NCBI GenBank assembly: GCA_029582155.1
Contig: CM055905.1
Span: 3,833,920 to 3,897,919 of the forward strand
DNA length: 64,000 bases
DNA from: Panopea generosa
Lineage: Eukaryota > Mollusca > Bivalvia > Adapedonta > Hiatellidae
Reading direction: 5' to 3'
Below the pieces are notes generated by a model, which made no database searches, was not told the DNA's origin, and saw only the letters and a program-made list of their open reading frames with translations. This document shows, in pieces, positions 53,933 through 63,376 of this stretch (position 1 is the stretch's first letter; every line of letters starts with the position of its first letter). The translations under genes and the position numbers were made by a program.

Positions 53933-56900
53933 GTAAGTTACTAATCACAGATTATATAATACATCACAGCAGTGGTATAATGGTAAAATATCTGTGTTAA
54001 CGGCTGCAAAATTCCACTCGTCCACTTGCCATGACGAGTGAACATTTGGTCAGGGTAAGATTGAAGAAACGGACCTTAATATTTCTTTGATTGTAAGCAC
54101 TAAGTAAAAAATGTTGGTAAGGGAGGACATTAGTAGCTTTTATCCCTTTACTCCATAGATACACGTTTTCCCACACCAATCACAGAAGGCCTTTGAAAAC
54201 AGTGCAGGAAGATTTCAGATTGCTTGTAACAAGCAATCTGAACACTTCCTGCACTGTTTTCCACTCTGTCAGTTAATATAAACATGATTCACCCAATAAT
54301 TCAAAAGCCTTCTTTATAAGAGGTGTCCAAAGGCATCTATGTTAGAGGTGTCCAAAGGCATCTATATGAAGTAAAGGGTTAAAAGAAATTTCAAGCCCTG
54401 GTGTTGCATGCCGTGTGTTGGATCCCTGTCTGGGTCATATCAAATACGTGAAATATGGTACAAAAAGCTTCCTTACTTGGTGCTCAGCAATTAGAGGCTA
54501 GTTATAGTTCTGTAGGCCCAGTGTTGGTATCAGTATGACTGGATGGGGTATCATACCATGTGTCTGCAGGGTATCGTACCATGTGTCTGCGGGGTATCGT
54601 ACCATGTGTCTGCGGGGTATCGTACCATGTGTCTGCGGGGTATCGTACCATGTGTCTGCGGGGTATCGTACCATGTGTCTGCGGGGTATCGTACCATGTG
54701 TCTGCGGGGTATCGTACCATGTGTCTGCGGGGTATCGTACCATGTGTCTGCGGGGTATCGTACCATTTGTCTGCGGGGTATTGTACCATGTGTCTGTGGC
54801 ATGATACTCCACTGTGACAGCACCTCAGAATACTGTCTCAAGCAGACACTGTAGTCTAGATATGACTGAAAGTTGTTGAAAGTGGTGCTAAACATCATTA
54901 TAACGACGGCAAATTGTGAAATATGTGTAATATAAAAACGTTTCATGATTTGAGATTCAGATAGCTAGAAGTTGAAGACTTCAGATCTGTGGGTAGAACT
55001 GTTGACGGTAATGATGCTCTTCCCATTTACCCGTGTGGGATAAAAAGGTTTAATCCAAACCAAAATAGGAGTGTATATTTCTATTTCTTGCATATTAAAT
55101 ACATTGAATAATTGATTCGAAATATGTGGTGTGGAATTCAACCCAGAAGTTACCAGAAGCAAACATAGAATATAATTATTAGTTTATGTCAGTAAAACAG
55201 CTTGCTTACTATAATACAATTTATAATGTTCAATATGTTTGTTTTAATATTAATATAATATATAGCATCACTTTTATGCCATCGAAGGCTAACAGAAGAC
55301 CAGTTCTTAAACCTTACCACTCTTTCCTGGGATCCTGTACTCCAGCACACCATTCTCGCCAAATAATAAATAACTTTCCACTTGAATCAGTGCAACTACA
55401 CTGTCTTATTTCAATCATCACAGAGACTGTGATGAGGTTGGGATTCAAACTGATGACCCCTTGAATTGATAATCAGACACGCTGTTACCAACTGAGTCAT
55501 TAAACCAAGCTTGGCTTTCTCACTACATTTACTGTTTGTGATTTCATTTTCAGAACACTGCAGGAAACTTCATCAACAAAATGTATGAAGAATGGCTGGA
55601 AGTTCTTAAACACAACCAGATAAATGAAAAGGTGAGGAACCAGTTTGATACCTGGTTCCTCAAGTGCTACAAACTAAGGTAGGTAATTCTCATATGCAGG
55701 TTACAAGTATTTTATTACAATTTGAGTACAGTAAGTGGCGTAGCTGACCCTAAAATGACTTGAAAGCCCACCAGATTATAGCAGGGCCTAGGGACATGCC
55801 CCAGCAGAAAAAAACACTTTCAGGATGTATTTCCTGCGTTCTGAGGGTAGTTAGTAACAGTAGTAATCCATGATATGTGGTTGTCGTAGATATGAGCGAA
55901 ATGCCGAATGAATGTTTAAAACTGTCAGCTATGATATTTACAAAAGTATACACAGTGTTATGGATTATTCACAAAGAAAGTTAAACAGCCACAGGAAGTA
56001 ATATCAAATACAAGATGGTCACTAAGTTAAATTAATTATAAACTTGAAGTCGTTATTTCACTTTGACTATTCACTTAAATCACAAAGTCCTTAATTTCCA
56101 ATTCACTGCCTTTAAAATCACGTAGTTCTATTTCTAAATGACAAAGTTTTCACTAAAGTTATATTCGCAAAGTTGTTATATGTTATTTCTGAAATCACAC
56201 AAGTTTCACAAAGTTATGTTTATTACGAAGTTAAGTTATTAAATTATTTCTGAATCACAAAGTTATATCACAAAGTTTTTCCTATATTCTTGCACAAAGC
56301 TATTTCCTAGGTTTCTAAATTCTTAATCTATACTCTCTTAATGTCTTTATTCTCCCACTTGTTGTTTTTGTAATTCTAAGGTTTTTAGTCTCTCAGCCAA
56401 GTGATCCTGGGGAGCTTGCCATAGTCTTACCATCTTTATAATATATACTGACAAATTTATTGTTTGACTTTGAAGGTGTGAATATGGCATCAAAGACTTC
56501 CTTCTCATCAAGGTGTAAAAACCATATGTCAAAGGGAAAGTGATAATTAATAGTGATTAAACAAATAATACAATTTCCTGCTTTGAATATATTGAGTTAA
56601 TTGATATAGTTAAGTTGGCATATTCGAAATTTTAACAAAATATAAATTGTAGATTTTACAAATAATGGTTATATAAAAAAGCCAGTCATTTTGATATTAA
56701 AATATTGTTATGATATTTCATAGGTAGAGATACAAATATGTGAAAGTCAAATTGTCCAAATTTGCTTCATAATATAATGATGCATTCGCTAAAATATGTG
56801 CAAACCCAGGCGTTGTGACATAAAGGCTGCTACGCCACTTACTGTCTAACCTGTATAAGTAGCCACCTCTATTGAGCAGCCACTTGTCTTACAACAGTTT

Positions 56901-59900
56901 TTTTTCACAATTGGTAAGGACAGGCCACTGTAAGCCAAAGTACCTCAGTCACTCATGGCCTCTTGTTATCATTTGTGTTGTGATTTTTAGCTCGACTATT
57001 TGTAGTTGGAGTGACCTAATTTCTAGTTTGACTGTTCCAGCCATTGGTGTTTAGCCATTGGAGGTGAAATAATAGAAATAAAATGGGAAATTGGCTGGCA
57101 CCAGATTAGAGGTTCCAGCCATCTGTGGTGTTCCAGCCATCAGTGTTCAAGCCAATAAAGTTGTACTCAAGGACTTGTATAGAAGGACAAGAAACTTGCA
57201 TCTCCTGACTAAATGTTGATGAAACAGCACATGAAGGATTCATAATTTGCAAATTAATCATTCATAATTCTCAGGCAACTAATTTCTTGTACATAAACAG
57301 TTATTGTAAGTTGTATGTAATCTTAGATGTATAAACATGTTTCGTTCACACAAAATGCTCTCAAATTAAAGATATTGGGGTTTGAAGGAAAATTTATCAT
57401 AATTTGTCGTTATTTTAGCTGCAATATACACATTTTGTTATCACAACAATTTTAAACACACATTTCTGGGAATGGTATTGTTTTGATGACAATTTCATTC
57501 TGCAGTGTAAGAATTTTGATATGTATTCCTGAGATGAAGGGAAGTTAAGATAATTAAAAACGAGATATTGCAAGGTTTTGCGTGAATATGCGAGCGTTCA
57601 CAAAATCTCAATCAGTTGCCTTTCCTTCTCTATATAATTCCTTGGTTGTACTGTATTTTTAATATGGATCTACTTTTTCTTTAGAAATGACGTATCAAGA
57701 CTGAATGACGAAGTATCTAGCAGCATGGCGCAGGATCAAGTGACACAGTTGTATGATGAGTTTGAAACATCGGCAAATAACGAACTAACGAATAACATGA
57801 ATGGTCAATTCTGCTTAAAGATTGGTTTGAAAATTGCCATTAAGGATATTAAGGTAAAAATGAGTACAGCTAGGTGATACTGTGAAATTATTAATTTTCA
57901 TTATTTTTGGTACAAGGACTTGTTTGCTGGGACTTGATTTCATTGAAAACCAATATCAGAAAAACTAAGAAAAAAATCAGTTGTATAAAGAACTTCCAGC
58001 TCACTTCATTGAAATTTGAAACTCGACCAACATTGGAGAGAAAGTGTCATAAGTTAAATGCTCAATGTTGAGTCGAAATTTCTGCATAGATTATTTGCAT
58101 ACGCTATGTAAGGCCATTATAAAATAATTGCTGGATTATCATCCCCGCCTATGACCTAATTATTTTCATAGAATTTTTTTTTAATAATGGCCTAATGAAA
58201 CTGATGAAATATTATATACAGTAAGGTACAGTAATTTTATTTCAACTTACCAATGCACTTAATTGTTCAAGATCACTAACCTTTCAGCGCTTAGTTTGAG
58301 ACCCGCTCGGAGCGGCTCCAAAAGTTTTATATGAGAAAGTTTGCCAGTTACTTGCAAAAGAAAAATGGTTCAACTCCGATTCATTCTGACGGCTTCCTCT
58401 GCCAATAAAACTGGATATGCCGTAATTATATAACCTGAAATGTATTGAAAGGTGGGTTAAACCGCAATAAAAAATAATTGATGTGAAGAAAATCTCAAGT
58501 TCAGATCTACTTTGCAAAGGAGTTATATAAAATAAGAATAAATCAATTCAAATGCAACTGGATTTGAGAAAGTTTTTATCATAGAATTTTGATTAAATAT
58601 TGTTTATCTACAAATAAATCAATAATTACACAGTTATTTTTAGTGTAATATCACAGTTGTATTATAAATGAGCTTGACGTAAATACATGTACATGAATTT
58701 TACCTGACCGATCTGTCAAATTTGTACATGACATAAATTGTCCTTACATCAGCAACGGATTGAAGGTTTCCTATTCAACAGGGACTCAGTAAATGTTTTT
58801 TTTTGTTTTAAAAAAAGAAATGCTATTGAAACAAACAGAAATTCAATTTGAGTTCTTAAGCATTGTCTGATTATAGCAAATCCCTGCTTAATCTAGTGGG
58901 AGTTTGAAGTTTGGAAAAATCAAGGGGCTACATTATATAGAGATCCTATAAGGGGATTCTATTTTTTGATATTATTACTATTAAAGGAATGGTAGGTGAA
59001 ACTGAAAATTGCAATTTAGAACATTTTCTTTTTACGGTAAATAACTTTTTGACCAATAAGAGTTGGTTGGAGGGTATTTTCCATAATGGGTAATACTGTA
59101 TATATATTTTTTTTGATGGGGTTTAAAGCTATATTCAACACATTTCAGGTTATATATATATGGCATATCCAGTTTTGCTGGTGGAGGAAGACCTCAGACT
59201 GTGTCAGACTGAGTAGAACCAAGGTCCTTCCACAAGTAACTGGAAACTTTCTCACATTACGGGTAAAGACCACCCATACAAAAAGGATTATATTGTGAAA
59301 TTTAAAAAAAAAACAACTAAGTCTACTATAAGCCGGTAGAGCATCCTTAGTTCCTCTTACTTCTCTTGTTCTATTTGTATACAGGACAGTTATTCACCAG
59401 AAGGGTGGGTGAAGGAAGCAGTAAATTGTGTCAGAAAAGAACAGCAGCTGATCAGAAAATACACAAAGGTATTCATAAGTTTATTCATAATTTCATGAGT
59501 TGTCAGAACGGCGCAGAAAATGAAGTTGACCGAGACCTGTAGGTTTTGCGCTGTGTTTAGTGATTCATCTGTTTATTAGCTTACAACCATGTGGTTGACT
59601 TTTCAATAATTTGCATAAAGATGCATGTTTTTATATTGTTACTTCAGGATATGACACATACTTGATATGTGTATTGGTGCTAGATGTTGAACAGAGAATT
59701 GGAAGATAAACTGTGTCACACATTTGTGAGATAAATACCATACTTTTATCACATAATTTATGGTACTGGAATGTAATAAACACATGACGTATTTTAAAAA
59801 AAATTTATATTGACCTAGTGTAATACCACTTCCGATTCATTGCTCATTACAGACAACTTGGCTCTCACACAAAAGATGCCAAACTACTTTCTGACTTGAG

Positions 59901-62900
59901 ACATTATTTTGTCGCGTCATTTGATGACTGACAGAAATTAATATGGCTTTTTTTTTTTGTAGATTCTTTATGGTCTGTATGGTAAATTTACCATTTTCCT
60001 GAGTAATGTTATAAAAAGAATCTTACATTAGTGTACATATTTCATTTAATTTATTTAACTCGTTGGCAAAAATATGATATAATGCTGGACAGAGTATCAC
60101 ACTATATATTTTGCCAACTCGTTAAATCTATTCAATAATAAATATATTATAAGTAATCAATGAAACTTGAGTTATGTTTTTATGTATTTAATTTAAATTT
60201 TGGTGAAATAGAAGCCTGGCTCCTTTTTTTCTTTTACTTAACCCTTTACTTTATATAGACGCCTTTGGACAGCTCTAATATAGACACCTTTGGACACCTC
60301 TAATATAGACGCCTTTGGACACCTCTAATATAGACGCCTTTGGACACCTCTAATATAGAAGGCTTTTGAATTATTGGGTGAATTATGTTAACGTTAACTG
60401 ACAGAGTGGAAAAAAGTGCAGGAAGTGTTCAGATAGCTCGAATTCTTCCTGCACTGTTTTCAAAGGCCATCTGTGATTGGTGCGGAAAATGCATATTTAT
60501 GTAGTAAAGGGTTCAACACTTAAAACTATTACTTTTTTTGCTGGTTATTTATCTCTGTTATACAATCAATATCAATGAAACAATGTGCAGTTTACTAGAA
60601 CCAGTCTGAAGCCATGATCACCTGTTTTGAAGTATAAACTTGAATGTTTTGGCGAAATAGGAACCTATACATTAAACTAGCCATCTGGTTTTCCCCACCC
60701 AGTTGTAGACTCAAAACCGTGCTTTTAATTTATAAAGTTTGAAATTAAATTCTACAGGTGAAGACGGAGATCATTGACGAAGAGAAATGTAGAAAAATAG
60801 AAGCTGGGATGGATGATGTGGAGGACTTGAGGAAGGTAAGAAAGGGTCATCTCATGGTTGTGTCTAATTAAAGGCATCGGGTCTGGTTAGCTCAGTTGGT
60901 AGCACATCTTGACTTTCATCCAGGGATGATGAGTTTGAATCCACGCCCGACTACCTACTACATGGTGATTGATATATACAGCATTGTATCTCATTGTCAT
61001 TCTTCTCTCTCAACTGATTCAAGTTGGAAAGTTGCTGAGTTTAGTGTGCTTCAGTATTTGTTATCCTCCCAGGATGTGAGGAAAGAGTGGTTAGGCTAAT
61101 TGATCAGTTGTTAGCCCTCTATTGCATAAAAATGATGTTAAACATTCAAACAAACCAACTGTTATCTGCTTTGAGTATTTGGATAGAATTTGCTAAAACT
61201 TTGAAGTTTTTCAGATATCATGGTTCTAGGTTCATTTTAGTTTATACCAATTTATTTTAGCTTGATTGCAAAGAAAGCTCAGAGCTTATATGAACTGCTC
61301 TCGAGTCCGCTTCTTGGGTAGAACCAGTACTGAGTGTTGTTTCCTGGGTAGAACCAGTACTGAGCATTGTTTCCTGGGTAGAATCAGTACTGAGTGTTCT
61401 TTCCTGGGTAGAACCAGTACTGAGTGTTGTTTCCTGGGTAGAACCAGTACTGAGTGTTGTTTCATGGGTAGAACCAGCACTGAGTGTTGTCTTTTGAGAG
61501 GCTGAGGATCAAACCCGCAACCTCTGGCATAAACGGCCAACACTCTATCCATTACACTACAGACCCACTCGGGTTCATTTTGAGTATTTCATTTGTTGAT
61601 GTAATTTTTATTCCTCACAATTTATAGGGGTGAGGCATAAAGGGTTGCCCTTGTCTGCCCATCCGTCCCTTTGTCACATTTGTCTTCTTAACTGACTTTC
61701 ACCAAATTTGGGAAGGAAAATTGGTATGAAGTCCAATTGCAGATATCACCATTGCATTCCAGTCCATTGACTTTAGGCAGAGTTGTGGCCCATTATTTAT
61801 TCAATATGATGTCGTATATCTTATCAGTTCTTCTCCTCCTTATCTCCTCATACAAATTTGTTTGAACTTGTTCAGGAGTATCTATCAGTATGAAAGTCTA
61901 GTTGCTCAAGTTATGTCAGAATTCTAGCCCTTTGATGATTTGATTTGTATATCAGTCATTTTCATAGCAAGGCAACATGATGTGTTTTCTGGAAGGCAAA
62001 TCCTTCTATAAGAATCGTGTGGCCCATATTCTGTACCATTTTGTTCTATAACCTTTGTTATTCTGTTGACTGCAATATCATTTCTTCCAACCGATAGATT
62101 AATTCCAAAAGTTTCAAAATGCAATTGCCATAGCAGAGATTCAAATTAAATTTCATTGCGATTGTTGCTTATCAAACAGAGCAAAACACTTCAAATATGC
62201 AGTAGTCAAAGACTACAATTTCCACTAAATTGACATGAAATGCAGACAGCTACTGCACATTAGAATGTGTTTTTTTTATTACACATGTGCTTTAAAATCA
62301 GAACTTCTATGCCTGACACATTTTATCTAAAATGACAAAATACACACAAAATACTAGATTTTTTAACACCGCTTTTCCATGTTTTTGTTACAGTGTTCAT
62401 GTGATTTGGTCAGAAACACATGATATTGGGCTGTCTCAAAAGTATAAGTGAGGCAACCCGTGTTATACTGTGTTGTTTCTTTGTTTCTTCCTATCTATCA
62501 ACCACAGGTTGTTTGGTTTATTATAAAATAAATGTCTTTCAAATATTTTGTTTTATATGGTTTTATGGTCACAACTACATTATATGGAAGAGCTTTGTTG
62601 CAACTAACATAGCAACTATTTGTTTGATGGGTCATCAATGTGTTGGTTTATGATAACAAAAAGGCATAAAATAAAATAAAAAAGACACAAATGCGTAAAT
62701 CGGTATATCATATTCTGACAAGAAATTAAAGAAAGACGACATGATGGACAAAACTGATTGGGTGGGCCTTCCCTCAGGCCTTTAATATCATTTACCAATA
62801 AGAAAGTCTATTGTGCTACTGGAAAGTAGAAATGTATTCTTTACTGAGAAATGGCTAAGACAATATCTTGAAAATTTGCACCAGTATGGCATTTGACATG

Positions 62901-63376
62901 TAATGAACGACTGTGTATTATATAATTTAAAATGACACATAATTTTAAAATAACTGCATGTTTCATTTTCATTGCAGTATATTGTCAGCCAGTCATAGGA
63001 AGTAGCAAAAGTAGCCATTTAAGACAGGTTATGGCTTAATGCAGGTTAATTTTATGTGAAAGCATATGAATGGGAAAAAACAAGTGTTGCTGCTTAAGAA
63101 AAGTGGCTGCTTAATAGAGGTGACTGTTGATACAGGTTTGACCTATACAGGTTTTACCGTATTTTTACTTTTCCTAAAATAAGAATTGGTTAGTCATGCT
63201 GATGACTGTTGTTTTAATCATGCTTATTTTATATTTATATTTGATTTACAGAATTTTAAGAAGTACATATTTTTTTCTGCAGACGGTCAATGAAGTCATT
63301 CAGAGAATAGAAAATGATTCAAAAGAAGTAAACAAGTTACAGAATTTTATTGGAGATGAAGAGCAAAGGTTGAAAG
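53864..63376 (+). CDS. STAT: STAT transcription factor (STAT5/6-like), 5' part of gene
   Basis: Six exons join in phase: 53864-53932, 55554-55678, 57685-57853, 59385-59468, 60758-60835 and 63283-63376. They give 206 residues and continue past the window. Residues 24-121 correspond to the STAT N-terminal interaction domain, with VRNQFDTW where vertebrates have VRHYLxQW. FCLKIGLKIAIKDIKDSY at 107-124 lines up with FLLKIKLGHYATQLQ.TY of STAT5. WVKEAVNCVRKEQQLIRKY (129-147) matches the CIRHILYNEQRLV helix, and residues 150-206 are the charged first part of the coiled coil. DNA-binding, SH2 and tyrosine regions must lie downstream. STATs are latent cytoplasmic factors phosphorylated by JAKs that dimerise and enter the nucleus. 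The N-domain is unusually diverged: the W..L..LY..FP start is not recognisable. Confidence 0.85.
54143..54378. mobile_element. piggyBac-type MITE, copy 2 (two 25-bp units), STAT intron 1
   Basis: Ends CCCTTTACTCCATA and TATGAAGTAAAGGG, flanks TTAT and TTAA. Contains two tandem copies of TTAGAGGTGTCCAAAGGCAT-type units at about 54326-54366. Confidence 0.88.
54535..54905 (+). mobile_element. SINE family C copy carrying an expanded 23-bp array
   Basis: After the array it reads GTGGCATGATACTCCACTGT, CAGAATACTGTCTCAAGCAG, GTTGTTGAAAGTGGTGCTAA, the complement of the family C tail region at 42830-42915. The head is missing. Confidence 0.8.
54546..54799. repeat. 23-bp minisatellite, 11 units
   Basis: Unit GGGTATCGTACCATGTGTCT plus GCG, nearly identical throughout. 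Overlapping long ORFs in five frames (54498-54946) are by-products of a stop-free unit. Confidence 0.98.
55260..55512 (-). mobile_element. SINE family A, diverged copy, STAT intron 1
   Basis: ATGCCATCGAAGGCTAACAG at the left, TTCAAACTGATGACCCCTTG and ACCAACTGAGTCATTAAACC at the right. It ends about 40 bp before STAT exon 2. Confidence 0.8.
55554..55678 (+). CDS. STAT: STAT coding exon 2
   Basis: Acceptor TTTTCAG; ends AAACTAAG/GTAGGT in phase 2. A second consensus-like donor at 55631 (AAAG/GTGAGG) would put exon 3 out of frame at once, so the later donor is chosen. Confidence 0.85.
55728..56845. mobile_element. 1.1-kb DNA element with ACAGTAAGTGGCGTAGC ends, STAT intron 2
   Basis: Left ACAGTAAGTGGCGTAGCTG; the right end is GCTACGCCACTTACTGT, a 17-bp perfect inverted repeat. 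The interior has many loosely spaced CACAAAGTT motifs (about 56080-56280). No transposase ORF and no clear target duplication. Inserted 50 bp after exon 2. Confidence 0.78.
56846..57224. repeat. STAT intron 2, scrap of a TAATAGAGGTG-type repeat
   Basis: TAGCCACCTCTATTGAGCAG at about 56859 is the complement of GGCTGCTTAATAGAGGTGAC-type sequence at about 63107. GTTCCAGCCAT recurs three times at 57037-57140. Confidence 0.45.
57225..57640 (-). repeat. Dispersed repeat family G, STAT intron 2
   Basis: Complement of the 15115-15465 copy: CGTGAATATGCGAGCGTTCA, CAAAATCTCAATCAGTTGCC, and CAGGCAACTAATTTCTTGTA at the other end. Confidence 0.65.
57685..57853 (+). CDS. STAT: STAT coding exon 3
   Basis: Acceptor TTTCTTTAG; first base completes AGA with exon 2. 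Ends ATTAAG/GTAAAA in phase 0. Carries the FCLKIGLKIAIKDIK block. Confidence 0.9.
58111..58200. mobile_element. MITE family H, short copy, STAT intron 3
   Basis: AGGCCATTATAAAATAATTG, GCTGGATTATCATCC at the left and TTAATAATGGCCTAATG at the right. Confidence 0.6.
58290..58470 (+). mobile_element. SINE family B, 5'-truncated, STAT intron 3
   Basis: AGAAAGTTTGCCAGTTACTT, CCAATAAAACTGGATATGCC, TAACCTGAAATGTATTGAAA, GTGGGTTAAACC tail. Confidence 0.78.
58471..59104. other. STAT intron 3, unassigned part
   Basis: AT-rich sequence with no repeat or exon recognised. Confidence 0.45.
59105..59270 (-). mobile_element. SINE family B fragment, STAT intron 3
   Basis: AACACATTTCAGGTTATATA, CATATCCAGTTTTGCTGGTG, GAGGAAGACCTCAGACTG, CTTCCACAAGTAACTGG. 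The tRNA head is lost. It lies about 115 bp before exon 4. Confidence 0.78.
59385..59468 (+). CDS. STAT: STAT coding exon 4
   Basis: 28 codons, phase 0 at both ends, acceptor TTTGTATACAG, donor AAAG/GTATTC. Start of the coiled-coil domain. Confidence 0.9.
59469..60237. other. STAT intron 4, unassigned part
   Basis: Contains a short inverted pair around 60056-60125 (TTAACTCGTTGGCAAAATAT-like against TATTTTGCCAACTCGTTAA). No gene. Confidence 0.45.
60242..60511. mobile_element. piggyBac-type MITE, copy 3 (four 25-bp units), STAT intron 4
   Basis: Opposite orientation to copies 1 and 2. Ends CCCTTTACTTTATA and TAGTAAAGGG, flanks TTAA (60238-60241) and TTCA. Four tandem units TATAGACGCCTTTGGACACC plus TCTAA start at 60254, 60279, 60304 and 60329, with a partial fifth. 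Confidence 0.88.
60758..60835 (+). CDS. STAT: STAT coding exon 5
   Basis: 26 codons, acceptor TTCTACAG, donor GGAAG/GTAAGA, phase 0. Charged helix VKTEIIDEEKCRKIEAGMDD. Confidence 0.9.
60878..61160 (+). mobile_element. SINE family A, near full length, STAT intron 5
   Basis: Head CTGGTTAGCTCAGTTGGTAG is strongly tRNA-like (A box), B box GATGAGTTTGAATCCACG, tail TGTTAGCCCTCTATTGCATA. The head keeps the tRNA consensus best of all copies here but the remaining tRNA cannot fold. Confidence 0.88.
61245..61565 (-). mobile_element. SINE family E with expanded 30-bp array, STAT intron 5
   Basis: Plus-strand left end TTTATTTTAGCTTGATTGCA, AAGAAAGCTCAGAGC. Minus strand head GTAGTGTAATGGATAGAGTG, B-box-like TTGCGGGTTTGATCCTC. 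Between them lies a six-unit array where the copy at 41380-41572 has one unit. Confidence 0.87.
61311..61489. repeat. 30-bp minisatellite, 6 units
   Basis: Unit TTGTTTCCTGGGTAGAACCA plus GTACTGAGTG. Because 30 is a multiple of 3, the plus frame gives FLGRTSTECC repeats and the minus frame SVLVLPRKQH repeats; neither looks functional. Confidence 0.97.
61640..61925. repeat. Single diverged unit of the TCACCAAATTT / GAGTTGTGGCCC repeat type
   Basis: GACTTTCACCAAATTTGGGA then CAGAGTTGTGGCCCATTATT, the same two motifs that head and end the tandem units at 4447-5147. Confidence 0.55.
61926..63282. other. STAT intron 5, unassigned part
   Basis: No exon or repeat is clear apart from a GGCTGCTTAATAGAGGTG stretch near 63103. 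Several ORFs of 60-77 codons show no motif. Confidence 0.45.
63283..63376 (+). CDS. STAT: STAT coding exon 6
   Basis: Acceptor TTTTTTCTGCAG, 31 codons plus one base, donor AAAG/GTAACA. Coiled-coil VNEVIQRIENDSKEVNKLQN. Confidence 0.9.

Noticed and set aside
54498-54946. Five long overlapping ORFs on both strands (YHVSAGYRTMCLRGIVPCVC type and RRHMVRYPADTWYDTPQTHG type)
   Set aside because: All frames of a 23-bp minisatellite are open; the array lies inside a SINE.
55620-55640. Donor AAAG/GTGAGG at 55631/55632 in STAT exon 2
   Set aside because: Joining it to exon 3 gives an immediate stop (AAA TGA); the donor at 55678/55679 keeps the frame and the STAT alignment.
60878-60960. tRNA gene with good A and B boxes
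   Set aside because: It is the head of SINE A; the cloverleaf cannot be completed and the sequence continues into the SINE body.
61266-61552. Repeat proteins FLGRTSTECC (plus) and SVLVLPRKQH (minus)
   Set aside because: The 30-bp unit keeps the frame, but both ORFs run into SINE E sequence and have no other support.
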